A stretch of DNA of 64,000 bases, taken from assembly GCF_039524015.1 (NCBI RefSeq), contig NZ_BAAAGF010000005.1, forward strand, positions 186,001 to 250,000, in the 5' to 3' direction. Origin of the DNA: Gaetbulibacter_B jejuensis. Its GTDB lineage: Bacteria > Bacteroidota > Bacteroidia > Flavobacteriales > Flavobacteriaceae. The notes under the pieces are model-generated. The model was not told the DNA's origin. It made no database searches and saw nothing but the letters and a program-made list of their open reading frames with translations. Both the position numbers and the translations under genes were made by a program. This document shows, piece by piece, positions 34,243 to 43,311 of this stretch; within the stretch, counting starts at the first letter, position 1; each line of letters opens with the position of its first letter.

Positions 34243-35340
34243 TTAAAAAGTGAGACATGGTAATACATCATCATTGAAATAGGGTTCTTGATTTACCCAA
34301 AACATATAGTTTACTTTAAGAAAGTCTTTAGCAAATGCGTGAAGCATGGGAACTATATTTTTTCTTGCACGCTCACCTTTATCTTCTTCTTCGTTGTAGT
34401 CTATATCTGCTCCAGTTTTACCAATGTAATTGCCATCTTGAATAGCTATGCCTAGTGGTACTGTAAACCTTCCTTCATGCATTTGGGCTAAAGCATGATT
34501 TAACTGTGCTTTTCTGGTTACCATTAAATCAGGACCACCAAGACCCACACCAATACTTTCCCCATAACTGTAAATACTTCTTAAATAGCCTTTATCATCA
34601 AATGGCAACCATTCTCCTGGAATAAAGTTGGCGTAAATCATTGTAGTTGATATCGGAAATGCTTGTTTTAATGCTAACATATTTTCCTTTATTCCTTGGA
34701 CATAATTTGATTCCGAAAAGGTGGAATCATCCTCTTGTTTTACTTCTATGGCTGTTTCTTGTAAGTTGATGCCTTCTATAATACCATCGAATTCTTTACC
34801 CAAAGCCTTTAAAAGCAACGCAAATCGCTCTCGTACTTTTTTATTCCAGCGTTTGGTTACCCAACCATCAGGTTCTCCAGCATCATTATATTGCATTATT
34901 GCTCCTTGGTCATATTCACTGGAAAGCAAATAGGTTGGTGCTGCAATGTATTTGGGATTGAAAGTAATATCCTGTAGCTGAATGAATAGCTTTTTATCAT
35001 GCTTTTTCAAATATTCAATATCTTCCCGTATCATGGCAAAATCGTAGAAACCTTTATTTGGTTCTAAATCTTTCCAAGCATACATAATTTGGGCTCCTTT
35101 GAATGCAGAATGTTTTAGAAAGGAATGGTTTCTTATGGACTCTCTGTCTCTTGAAAAATAAACGAAATGCCTAATGCTATCTTGTAATACTGGGCATTTT
35201 GCATCCTCATACTTTTTATAGGCATTTTTATACTTTTCGGAAGGATTTTGCCCTACTATTAGATTCACATAAAACAATGCAGTCACTAACAGAATTACTT
35301 TGGAAAATAGATACTCAAGATTAACTACATCATCTTTCAT
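34243..35340 (-). CDS. Exported TIM-barrel protein, possible glycoside hydrolase
   Basis: 365 residues with an N-terminal hydrophobic segment (VILLVTALFYVNLIVGQ). The layout suggests a glycosidase-like (beta/alpha)8 barrel: GAQIMYAWKDLEPNKGFYDFAMIREDIEYLKKHDKKLFIQL at the start (split into strand and helix), INLQETAIEV with a candidate acid/base Glu, and a late strand YMFWVNQEP with a second Glu. These are the positions expected for a retaining clan-A enzyme. I cannot name the family. It starts 10 bp after the SBBP-repeat T9SS gene stop. Confidence 0.65.
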   Translation of the reverse strand: MKDDVVNLEYLFSKVILLVTALFYVNLIVGQNPSEKYKNAYKKYEDAKCPVLQDSIRHFVYFSRDRESIRNHSFLKHSAFKGAQIMYAWKDLEPNKGFYDFAMIREDIEYLKKHDKKLFIQLQDITFNPKYIAAPTYLLSSEYDQGAIMQYNDAGEPDGWVTKRWNKKVRERFALLLKALGKEFDGIIEGINLQETAIEVKQEDDSTFSESNYVQGIKENMLALKQAFPISTTMIYANFIPGEWLPFDDKGYLRSIYSYGESIGVGLGGPDLMVTRKAQLNHALAQMHEGRFTVPLGIAIQDGNYIGKTGADIDYNEEEDKGERARKNIVPMLHAFAKDFLKVNYMFWVNQEPYFNDDVLPCLTF

Positions 35341-35350
35341 ATTAAATATC

Positions 35351-37042
35351 TCATTTAATAATTAATTTAATAGGTGTTAGGCCTGCAACTTTTAATAGAT
35401 ACATTCCAGAATTTAAACTCGTAACATCAATTGAATTATTAGATTTAGTTTTTCCAGAAGATATCAAGCTACCTTTTACATCAAAAATTTTATACTCTAA
35501 ACCTTGTTGCAATCCTTCTCCTTTTAAAACAACAAAGTTTTCTGCAGGATTAGGATATAGCTTAACAGAAAGGAGGTCATTGTCAGGAATTGACAAACTA
35601 CCATCGATTAATTTAATAATATAGTTATCTCTATATTCAATAGCACTTACTATAGTTTGACTAGCCGTTTCGGGATTAATATCTACTGTATTTTCAAAAT
35701 GTGCTGCAGTATATATATTATCTTGTGCATCAACGCCTAAATTATTAGCATCAATAAAATTAATACCACCTAGTTGAAAGCCATTCAAAAAACTACCGTT
35801 TGAATCCAATATACTGATATAAGCATCGGAAGCATTACTCGATTCTTGAGTTAATGAAAAAACATTAGCGGAAGGATCTAAATCAATAGTGTTAGAGTAG
35901 TAACCAGCTGTTATGATGTCACCATTACTATTTACCTCAATATCATAACCCAGAACGGAATCATTACCTTCTAAATGTTTAGCCCATTCTACCCCACCAA
36001 ATGGATTAATCTTCATAACAAAACCATTATAAAAACTATTAGAAGTTAAATTGATAGGGGCTCCTATAATATCATGATTGAAATTAACAGTAAAACCAAA
36101 ATATCCAGTAACAAAAGCGTTACCAAAATCATCAACAGTAATGCCATTACTAAATACATCACCACCATGAGTAATTCCTGCACTTACAAATTCACCGGCA
36201 TTATTGAGGTGCAACACATAACCTGCAAAACCATCTGAAGAAGCCGTAAAAAAATCTTCTTGGATAGGGTTTGGATTTAAATCGGAAGTGCCTGAAAAAT
36301 AGCCTGTAATGAACAAATCCCCAGAGGCATTAACAGCCATATCAATAGCCAAATCTGTATCTGTGCCCCCATATTGCTGTGAAGCAATGTAATGACCATT
36401 AGTATCTAATCGAAGTAAAAATGTATCACTAGCGCCCGTGCTAGTTAACATAACATTATTACTTCCTGGATCAATATCAATAGGATCATAAAAAAAACCA
36501 GAAAGTATTATTTCGCCTCCAGGCTTGTAAATAATAGACAAGGCCTCTTCAAAACCTGTACCTCCAATACTTTTTGCCCAAACAAACTCTCCATTGATAT
36601 CTAGTTTAAGAATGAATATATCTTGTAAGCCAGACGAAGTTAAGTTGAAACCTGCACCCTCTGGGTCAAAATTTACAACTGTTTCATAATTTCCAGTAAT
36701 GTATACATTACCAAAAGAATCACTTGTAATAGCACTCCCATGCTCGAAATAATCACCACCTACACTTTTAGCCCAAAGTAAATTACCATTACTATCTATT
36801 TTTTGAATAAAGGCATCATAAAACCCGTTAGAAGTTAATTCTAATGTCCCATTTGGGTCAAAATTTGCGGTGTCTGAAAAATAGCCCGTAATGTAACTAT
36901 TACCAGCATCATCCACATGCATTGCTTTAACCACATCTTCTCCGTTACCTCCAAAACTGCTTCCCCAAGAAAAGTTTTGTGATAAGGATAAATGAGTAAT
37001 TACTAATAAATTGCTTAAAATAAAGTACTTTTTTAAATTCAT
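35351..37042 (-). CDS. T9SS-exported SBBP-repeat (beta-propeller-like) protein
   Basis: 563 residues. Signal peptide ends SLSQ. Seven to eight repeats of ~55 residues follow, each with DxxGNxYITGYFSxTxNFDP and a turn like FVWAKSIGG. This SBBP-type pattern is thought to form a beta-propeller. The C-terminal ~75 residues are a type A T9SS sorting domain (LYPNPAENFVVLKG, YKIFDVKGSLISSG, LNSGMYLLKV). Aspartates in the NFDP turns could bind calcium. The role on the surface is unknown; it sits in the long minus-strand cluster 63 bp from the DUF4386 gene. Confidence 0.85.
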   Translation of the reverse strand: MNLKKYFILSNLLVITHLSLSQNFSWGSSFGGNGEDVVKAMHVDDAGNSYITGYFSDTANFDPNGTLELTSNGFYDAFIQKIDSNGNLLWAKSVGGDYFEHGSAITSDSFGNVYITGNYETVVNFDPEGAGFNLTSSGLQDIFILKLDINGEFVWAKSIGGTGFEEALSIIYKPGGEIILSGFFYDPIDIDPGSNNVMLTSTGASDTFLLRLDTNGHYIASQQYGGTDTDLAIDMAVNASGDLFITGYFSGTSDLNPNPIQEDFFTASSDGFAGYVLHLNNAGEFVSAGITHGGDVFSNGITVDDFGNAFVTGYFGFTVNFNHDIIGAPINLTSNSFYNGFVMKINPFGGVEWAKHLEGNDSVLGYDIEVNSNGDIITAGYYSNTIDLDPSANVFSLTQESSNASDAYISILDSNGSFLNGFQLGGINFIDANNLGVDAQDNIYTAAHFENTVDINPETASQTIVSAIEYRDNYIIKLIDGSLSIPDNDLLSVKLYPNPAENFVVLKGEGLQQGLEYKIFDVKGSLISSGKTKSNNSIDVTSLNSGMYLLKVAGLTPIKLIIK

Positions 37043-37105
37043 TTTTTTGATTTTTGATTGATTAAAATTTTTGGATTATATTTTTTACATAATTTTTGAT
37101 AGTAT

Positions 37106-37792
37106 TTAAATTGGCTTTTTTTGAGGTATTACTTTCTTGAAACCCTTTATAACTAACCAAAAGCCCAACACAAGCTCAAAAACTCCTGTTGGCGCATTTA
37201 ATGCTAAATACTCAACCGAAATGACATCAACTATATTAAACAGTAGTAGCACGCTTGCTGCTATTGACAATATGGTTCCTAATATTCCCCAAACAGATAA
37301 CCATTTAGGTATTAACTTGGTTTTAAAAAATAAGATGTACAACAGTAGGTTAGCTATACTGATGGTAAACACCATAAAAATGTGGTTAATGTAATCTCTT
37401 GTGATTTTAAGTACATTACCGAATGCCTCAAATGACCATTGATTTTCAGAAGAACTCTTAACAAATTCTTGACTTACTACAAGAATTGATAATAGTATAA
37501 CCGAACCAATAATCAAGACAACTCCTGAAATGATTCTAAAACTTAAAAAGCCCAACACTAACCTTTGATTATATTTTTTCAGTATTGGGTATAACAAAAT
37601 AGCAAAGCCTACATAGGTTAAAGACAATATGAATTGAAAAAAAGCGGCTATTGTTACCTGCATGGTATTTGTTGCAGCTTCTGTGAGATATTTAGGTGAA
37701 TCGATAGCTGAAGCTATACTTAAAATGCCTGTTACCATTCCTAAAATGATAAGTATTCCGGCTAATTTTACGCTGTTTTTTAATAGTTTCAT
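37106..37792 (-). CDS. DUF4386-type membrane protein
   Basis: Start chosen at 37792 (MKLLKNSVKLAGILIILGMV), giving 228 residues and placing it 4 bp after the stop of the upstream serine hydrolase. Six hydrophobic segments, with SPKYLTEAATN between the first two and a VFTISIANLLLYILFF segment, match the DUF4386 family. Nothing is known of its activity. Being coupled to an exported serine hydrolase suggests a membrane partner or an immunity-like role; that is speculation. Confidence 0.8.
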   Translation of the reverse strand: MKLLKNSVKLAGILIILGMVTGILSIASAIDSPKYLTEAATNTMQVTIAAFFQFILSLTYVGFAILLYPILKKYNQRLVLGFLSFRIISGVVLIIGSVILLSILVVSQEFVKSSSENQWSFEAFGNVLKITRDYINHIFMVFTISIANLLLYILFFKTKLIPKWLSVWGILGTILSIAASVLLLFNIVDVISVEYLALNAPTGVFELVLGFWLVIKGFKKVIPQKKPI

Positions 37793-37796
37793 ATCC

Positions 37797-39140
37797 TTAC
37801 TCTTTATCCAATACATTTGTTTTGCCACCTTGAGATATATGCATTTGATTTTTTTGGACGTCAAACACTATTGCAATACCCGCAGGCTCGTATATAAATT
37901 CACCTTTTTCTACAGCTTGTAGATTCATTACAGAATCGCCCGGTGCTTGAAGGTGTAGTTGACTACCAGATCTGGTTACTGTTAATTTTACCGGGAAGGT
38001 GTTGCTTGAATAGACCCCTAGATATTGCTCCAATTCTTTGGCTTTTGGTTCATAAACCCTGAAATCGGGAATCTCAAAATGTTTGTTAAAAAGGCTATTG
38101 ACAATAGTTACAGAAATTGAATTTAAGCTGTAATTCAAGCCATTGGACGTGATTGCAAATGCTATATTTTTTTCTGGAAAATACCTTAATACAGATGTGA
38201 ATCCATCTATTTCCCCATTATGACCATAACTGGATTCATTATAATATTCTATTTTGAAAAGCCCCATTCCAAATTTGTCTTGAATGATTTGCATTTTTGA
38301 AACACTCTCGGACGAAAGTATTTTGTTGTTAAACAGAGCTTCCGTAAAATGTATTAAATCTGTGGGGGTAGACACAATGCCTCCCGCACCCATATCGATG
38401 GATGGATCGGTTTCGTCCGTTTTTTTCCATTGCTTCTCAAATTGATAGGCATAGCATTCATTGTTTGTGACATCTATTTTACTTCCAAAAAATGTATGAT
38501 TTAAGTTTAAAGGCCTGACAATTTCATCTTCTAAAATCCTCGCATACGGTTTTTTATAAAACTTTTCTAGGATGTACGATAGTAATACATAGTTTGAATT
38601 GCTATATGCTGCTTTCTCATCAGGATTAAAATCGCTACCGCCTTGAGTAATGATTTCCACCATCTCTTTTTCCGTTTTTGGGCGGGTGTGATAACTTAAA
38701 AATGCTTCTTTGTTATCCGTGAAACTGCGGATACCACTTCTATGATTTAAAAGGTTTGAAATAGTGATACTACTTGCGTTTTTTATTTCAGGAAAATACT
38801 TTTCTATTGTTTGATTAAGCGATATTTTTCCTTCTTTTATCGCTTTAAAAGTCAATGTTGCTGTAAACAGTTTGGAAACTGACCCTATTCTGTATTTCGT
38901 TTCTTTATTAGGTTTTTGTTTCGATGCCATATCAGAATAACCCACTTGTTTATTGTAGATTACTTTTCCGTCTTTTAAAATTGCTACACTACCCATGAAT
39001 TTTTGATTTACTTCAAGCGTATTGAAATAGCTGTCTAGTTTTTGGGTGTTTATACTTTGAGCCAGCCCCATTTCTATTTTTAACATAGAAAACAGGGCTA
39101 ACAAAAAGATAACTGTTGTTTTTTGATTCACTAAAGCCAC
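37797..39140 (-). CDS. Exported serine hydrolase (beta-lactamase family)
   Basis: 447 residues, with a signal peptide ending GLAQ (~28). The catalytic domain has SVSK (Ser87, Lys90), YSN in KAAYSNSNYVLLSYILE, and HNG in YGHNGEIDGFTSVLRYFPE. The C-terminal ~80 residues (ELEQYLGVYSSNTFPVKLTV) form a small beta-barrel extension typical of D-aminopeptidase or esterase relatives. It is in the periplasm or exported. Second of three such enzymes in the cluster. Confidence 0.9.
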   Translation of the reverse strand: MALVNQKTTVIFLLALFSMLKIEMGLAQSINTQKLDSYFNTLEVNQKFMGSVAILKDGKVIYNKQVGYSDMASKQKPNKETKYRIGSVSKLFTATLTFKAIKEGKISLNQTIEKYFPEIKNASSITISNLLNHRSGIRSFTDNKEAFLSYHTRPKTEKEMVEIITQGGSDFNPDEKAAYSNSNYVLLSYILEKFYKKPYARILEDEIVRPLNLNHTFFGSKIDVTNNECYAYQFEKQWKKTDETDPSIDMGAGGIVSTPTDLIHFTEALFNNKILSSESVSKMQIIQDKFGMGLFKIEYYNESSYGHNGEIDGFTSVLRYFPEKNIAFAITSNGLNYSLNSISVTIVNSLFNKHFEIPDFRVYEPKAKELEQYLGVYSSNTFPVKLTVTRSGSQLHLQAPGDSVMNLQAVEKGEFIYEPAGIAIVFDVQKNQMHISQGGKTNVLDKE

Positions 39141-39158
39141 AATTAATAAGATTTACTA

Positions 39159-39953
39159 TTAAGGAGTTTGCAATTTGATGAGTCTTACACTTACCCCAAC
39201 ATCACTAACTACAACTCCTCCATTTCCTTCTGTCTCATTAAAACGGAAATAATGATAACCTTCTGCAGCAGGGGTTGAAGTCCAAAAATATCCATATGTC
39301 CCTTTGAATATAAAGTTACCCTCCACTGTTCTTGCGCCTCCAAGTAAAGATTGAAACTCTCCATTAACAAGTTCCGCAGTGCTATTTTCGACTTCACTAA
39401 ACAAGGTTTGCCAATGCTCTTGAGTAGGCAATCCCCAACCCTCTGGTGGCAATTGTGAAGCTGCCTCCCAAGTGTATAGCTTTCCATAAGTCTCACAGTT
39501 AGCCGACTCCTCATCATAGCACCATGATGAAGTTGATGTTGCTGTATTGGTATCAAAATTGAAATTTTCACCCAACCATATTTGATCACCAATTTTTACA
39601 ATTTTATAGCGTTGCCCATTACGTTCATCTAATAGTGAGTTTAAATGCGCTTCTGAAACACTTGTAGCGGATGTACAGTTATTGGCATCTCTAACTGTTA
39701 TTGTATAATCACCAGATTCAACATCTTCAAAGGTATCGGATGTTTGAAATGTTGTACCATCTATAGAGTACTCATAAGGTGCTACACCTCCTGTAGCTGT
39801 AGCTATAATTGTGAATTCTTCTGCGGTAGCTGTTACTGCCAATGTGCTGTTTGCACATGGGTTATTGTCGTCGTCATTAGAACAAGATGTTGCTAAAAAC
39901 ACTACTATTAATAAAAAGATTGATTTGATTTGATTGTTCATTTTTTGATTCAT
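39159..39953 (-). CDS. SprB-repeat plus FISUMP-domain lipoprotein
   Basis: 264 residues. Lipobox LATSC with SNDDDNN, a typical flavobacterial surface-export signal after Cys. Residues ~35-100 form one SprB-type repeat (VAPYEYSIDGTTFQ, DYTITVRDANNC). Residues ~110-262 are a FISUMP domain (IGDQIWLGENFNFDT, YGKLYTWEAA, GWGLPTQEHWQTL, VSVRLIK). It is probably displayed on the cell surface. A second reading frame at 39209-39592 on the same strand is open but only a shadow. Function unknown. Confidence 0.85.
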   Translation of the reverse strand: MNQKMNNQIKSIFLLIVVFLATSCSNDDDNNPCANSTLAVTATAEEFTIIATATGGVAPYEYSIDGTTFQTSDTFEDVESGDYTITVRDANNCTSATSVSEAHLNSLLDERNGQRYKIVKIGDQIWLGENFNFDTNTATSTSSWCYDEESANCETYGKLYTWEAASQLPPEGWGLPTQEHWQTLFSEVENSTAELVNGEFQSLLGGARTVEGNFIFKGTYGYFWTSTPAAEGYHYFRFNETEGNGGVVVSDVGVSVRLIKLQTP

Positions 39954-39981
39954 GATGTTTGTTGTTTATTTAATAAATAGG

Positions 39982-40929
39982 TTATTTTTTAATGTTTTGT
40001 ATTTGGTTATATACCTTTTCAATCTCGGATAGACTTGGTTCTTGTTTCATCCATTTTACGCGTTCTACTTGTGTACCCATCCATCGATAAAGCCAACTAA
40101 TACCCCATTTTTTGTAATAAGTATCTTTTTGTGTGTAGATAGGGTCTGTTAACGATTTTTCAAAAGGGACGATTTTGTATTTAGCTTGTTTTAATCTTGA
40201 TATGATTTCAGATACATAATCTGCATTAATAGCATTGTCGTGGCATAGATAAATATGCTTAATAGGACGCTTATAGATTGAGGTTGCCATCTTCTCATAA
40301 AAGTTTAAGAGCTCCATGGTCTTATCTACATATTGTTCACCAATAGCTTTAGCCTTTTCAATATCACCGTTATTGAGATAGTATTGATACACGGTATCAA
40401 ACATCCAGTCGGAGCTTTCAATGGTAAAAGGTGCTATTATGTAATCTTTTGATTTAAGATATTCTCTAATTTGTATATGCTGGGTTGAGTCTTTACCCAT
40501 ATCGTTAAAGGGAAACCGAAAGTATTTAACTTCTTTATTATACTTTAAAGAATAATTTTTGGTTAATACTTCACCTTGTTTAATATCTTTTACAAAACTC
40601 TCAAAGCTGACATCTGAATATCTGGGGTGGCTATAGGTATGATTGCCGATTATGGCCTTCTCATCTTTAATCCATTGCTCCAATACTTCTTTGTTCTTAT
40701 CTATAAACTCTGTTTTATAAACTTTATCCTCGTTAATGAAAATGGCAAAGGGCACCTCTAAAGAATCTAGTACATTTAACAGTAATGGCGAGAAATTATC
40801 CTTTTTATATTTGGTTGTATTAGGTACATCATCAATAGTGATGGATATGGTTTTTTGCTGTGAAAAAACCATCACATTTACAAGAGAAATAGCACCTAGG
40901 ACTATTAATTTATAGGTCAGTATTTTCAT
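39982..40929 (-). CDS. Exported NodB-type polysaccharide/peptidoglycan deacetylase
   Basis: 315 residues with a signal peptide ending VFSQQ. NodB motifs: SITIDDVPN (Asp-Asp of motif 1), GNHTYSHPRYSD (His-x3-His metal ligands, motif 2), and FRFPFNDMGKD (motif 3, with F-P-F in place of R-P-P-Y/F). The C-terminal helical part ends in WMKQEPSLSEIEKVYNQI. It would remove acetyl groups from a glycan, possibly peptidoglycan or chitin-like. It lies 7 bp after the PD40 gene. Confidence 0.87.
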   Translation of the reverse strand: MKILTYKLIVLGAISLVNVMVFSQQKTISITIDDVPNTTKYKKDNFSPLLLNVLDSLEVPFAIFINEDKVYKTEFIDKNKEVLEQWIKDEKAIIGNHTYSHPRYSDVSFESFVKDIKQGEVLTKNYSLKYNKEVKYFRFPFNDMGKDSTQHIQIREYLKSKDYIIAPFTIESSDWMFDTVYQYYLNNGDIEKAKAIGEQYVDKTMELLNFYEKMATSIYKRPIKHIYLCHDNAINADYVSEIISRLKQAKYKIVPFEKSLTDPIYTQKDTYYKKWGISWLYRWMGTQVERVKWMKQEPSLSEIEKVYNQIQNIKK

Positions 40930-40936
40930 GGTTTTA

Positions 40937-41857
40937 TTACTCTTTTAAAGAATTGATAATCGAAGCATCAACCCAATAAATATCCTTATTACTCGTGTAG
41001 AATAAATATTTACCGTCTTGGGTTACAAATGGACACAGCTCATGACCTTCTGTATTTATAAGTTTTCCCATATTTTTGGCTTTTGACCACTTACCTGTAA
41101 CATCCTTAAAACTGACATATAAATCTCCTTGTCCATAACCTTCTTTTCTTATACCACAAAAAATGAGATATGCTTCATCCGGAGACACAAATACATCTGC
41201 TTCGTAAGCTGTTGAGTTTATTGAATTACCAAGTAGTTTTGGTTTTTGAAATGTACCTTGTTTAAATTCAGAGGAATAGATATTAAAATCGTGCTGTCTA
41301 TTTTCTACTGCGTCTTTATTGGATGAAAAGTACATACTTCCATCCTTTGTAAGCGACATGTAGTATTCGTTTTTGTTGGTGTTGATATTCGAGCCTGCAT
41401 TAATCAATTTTGTATTCCACTTGTTACCCTCTCTTTCAATATACCAGATATCATAATCTTCTTTTGCATCGTCACTTTCTAACGCTTTATTAGATATAAA
41501 GTAGAGTCTGTTTTCATCGGGTGATAGATAAGGGTCGTTTAAACTGTACTTATCGTGAGATAATAATACTTTAGGTTTGCTCCAGGTTTTACCTTCTAAT
41601 TTGGTATAGCGTATTTCTGCCATTCCATTAATGTTCGCTCCATAATAGAATTCGGTAGCTTCCTTATTAAAAATCGAACCGAATTCAGATTCATTCTTTA
41701 TAGAAATATGCCCTGGCGCAAAAATCTCTGGAGTTAAACTAGGTGGTGTTTGATCTAGATATTTTAATTTTTCCTTATGACAATAAGCACCACTTAAAAT
41801 TAAGCTTATTGGGAAATAACAACACATCATTAATATGTATGATTTCATCTTCTTCAT
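40937..41857 (-). CDS. PD40/TolB-like beta-propeller lipoprotein
   Basis: 306 residues. The signal-like N-terminus (ISLILSGAYC) may be a lipobox. WD40-like PD40 repeats are visible: YSLNDPYLSPDENRLYFISNK, KNEYYMSLTKDGSMYFSSNK, EADVFVSPDEAYLIFCGIR and GHELCPFVTQDGKYLFYTSNK, giving a partial propeller. It overlaps the amidohydrolase gene by four bases (ATGA), so they are translationally coupled. Binding target unknown. Confidence 0.85.
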   Translation of the reverse strand: MKKMKSYILMMCCYFPISLILSGAYCHKEKLKYLDQTPPSLTPEIFAPGHISIKNESEFGSIFNKEATEFYYGANINGMAEIRYTKLEGKTWSKPKVLLSHDKYSLNDPYLSPDENRLYFISNKALESDDAKEDYDIWYIEREGNKWNTKLINAGSNINTNKNEYYMSLTKDGSMYFSSNKDAVENRQHDFNIYSSEFKQGTFQKPKLLGNSINSTAYEADVFVSPDEAYLIFCGIRKEGYGQGDLYVSFKDVTGKWSKAKNMGKLINTEGHELCPFVTQDGKYLFYTSNKDIYWVDASIINSLKE

Positions 41858-43308
41858 TCTATACCAAATTTGCCTGTTATTCCTTCTAATATCTTTTTAG
41901 GATTATACCCTACACCTTCTTTAAAAACAGTTTCCGTATTTTTAATTACAGTAGCATCTTTATCTAAATTTCCATCTAGAATTACAAAGTTGGCTCTTTT
42001 ATCTATTTGAATGGTTCCAATATCGTTACGTCCCAATGCTTTAGCCCCATTTCCTGTCATAATCTGAATAGTCTCTTCGGTTGAAAATCCTGCCTCTATA
42101 AGTAGTTGGTAATTTCGTTGGTCACCAAATCCGGGAAGTACATGTCTTCCTGCATCCACACCGGCGCATAATAACCCTCCCATTTTATAATATTGATATT
42201 CAAATTGCATGATTAGTTTCAATCGATTCTCTCTCAATACATCTTTAACTTTTCTGTCAAAACTTATTCGTGTCTCGTTGTACTGATTACGTAAAAAAGG
42301 TGACATCGCTTTTATAGTTCTTTTATCTGCATAGGCTCTGTTAGGTATGCTGGCCTCATAGATAGATAAAGTTGAGGTTAAAAGCACCTTATTATCAATC
42401 ATTAGCTGTTGCAATCGTTTTACGTCTGGATCATCAATAATAAGTTCATCCATATACTCACGTCCTCCATTACATTGTCCATAATCTTTATTGCTTCTAA
42501 AATCACTTGTACTATTCAAGCCGTGTTCGATAGCGTCAATTCCTAATTTGGTGGCTTCTTCAAAGGTTACAGAACATAAATGCCCTCTTACCTTTGCACC
42601 ATTTTTATGGGCAATTTCAATAATTGTTTTTAAATCATCAGGATTTGTATTGCGATAGACTTTAAACCATTTTACACCTTGGTCTAACCAATACTGCATC
42701 GTGTCTTTCAGATGTTCTGTGTCTCTTGGAATAATCATATTGGGATTGCCACCTTGTCCTGTGATGAAGGGTGCACTGGGAATAATGTCTGGTCCAATTT
42801 GTTCCCCTTTTTCTATTCGTTTTGATAATTCCAATTCTTTATAAGGTGAAGCTGCACCGCAAGTTTGAATGGTGGTTACCCCAGAAGCTAAATATAATTT
42901 AGCAGCTACGTCACCTACATCAGGAAACCTTGGGATGTGCAAATGGTTATGCATGCCTACTATACCGGGAATAATGGTTTTTCCTTTAAGGTTAATAGTT
43001 TTAGCATTACGAGGAATTATTATATCAGCATTATCACCCACCTCTTTAAAAATTCCATTTTCAATGATTACTGTTTGATTTTGTTTTATAGCTTTACCTG
43101 TTCCATCCACTATCGTGGCATTGGTAAATGCCATAAAATCTTCATGGTATTTTATGTATGGTTTTAAGCTATCTGATAGTTTTATACTTTGATTCTCACT
43201 GTTTTGTTTATCTACAAATATTTTACTTTCTGTAGTGTTTTTACAACTTGAAAAACAAAGTAGAAATACAATAAAAATGTATTGACATATTGAGTGATTA
43301 ATAAACAT
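41854..43308 (-). CDS. Exported metal-dependent amidohydrolase (imidazolonepropionase-like)
   Basis: 484 residues, with a lipobox-like FSSC at the N-terminus. The urease-superfamily barrel is clear: KTIIPGIVGMHNHLHIP (His-x-His metal site), KVRGHLCSVTFEEATKLGIDAIEHGL (two His), LLCAGVDAGRHVLPGFG (catalytic Asp), and a closing segment GTIQIDKRANFVILDGN. Relatives are dipeptidases or prolidase-like enzymes, or act on D-amino acid derivatives. Together with the neighbouring D-peptidase-like serine hydrolases it suggests peptide or lactam breakdown in the periplasm. Confidence 0.9.
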   Translation of the reverse strand: MFINHSICQYIFIVFLLCFSSCKNTTESKIFVDKQNSENQSIKLSDSLKPYIKYHEDFMAFTNATIVDGTGKAIKQNQTVIIENGIFKEVGDNADIIIPRNAKTINLKGKTIIPGIVGMHNHLHIPRFPDVGDVAAKLYLASGVTTIQTCGAASPYKELELSKRIEKGEQIGPDIIPSAPFITGQGGNPNMIIPRDTEHLKDTMQYWLDQGVKWFKVYRNTNPDDLKTIIEIAHKNGAKVRGHLCSVTFEEATKLGIDAIEHGLNSTSDFRSNKDYGQCNGGREYMDELIIDDPDVKRLQQLMIDNKVLLTSTLSIYEASIPNRAYADKRTIKAMSPFLRNQYNETRISFDRKVKDVLRENRLKLIMQFEYQYYKMGGLLCAGVDAGRHVLPGFGDQRNYQLLIEAGFSTEETIQIMTGNGAKALGRNDIGTIQIDKRANFVILDGNLDKDATVIKNTETVFKEGVGYNPKKILEGITGKFGIE

Positions 43309-43311
43309 ATA

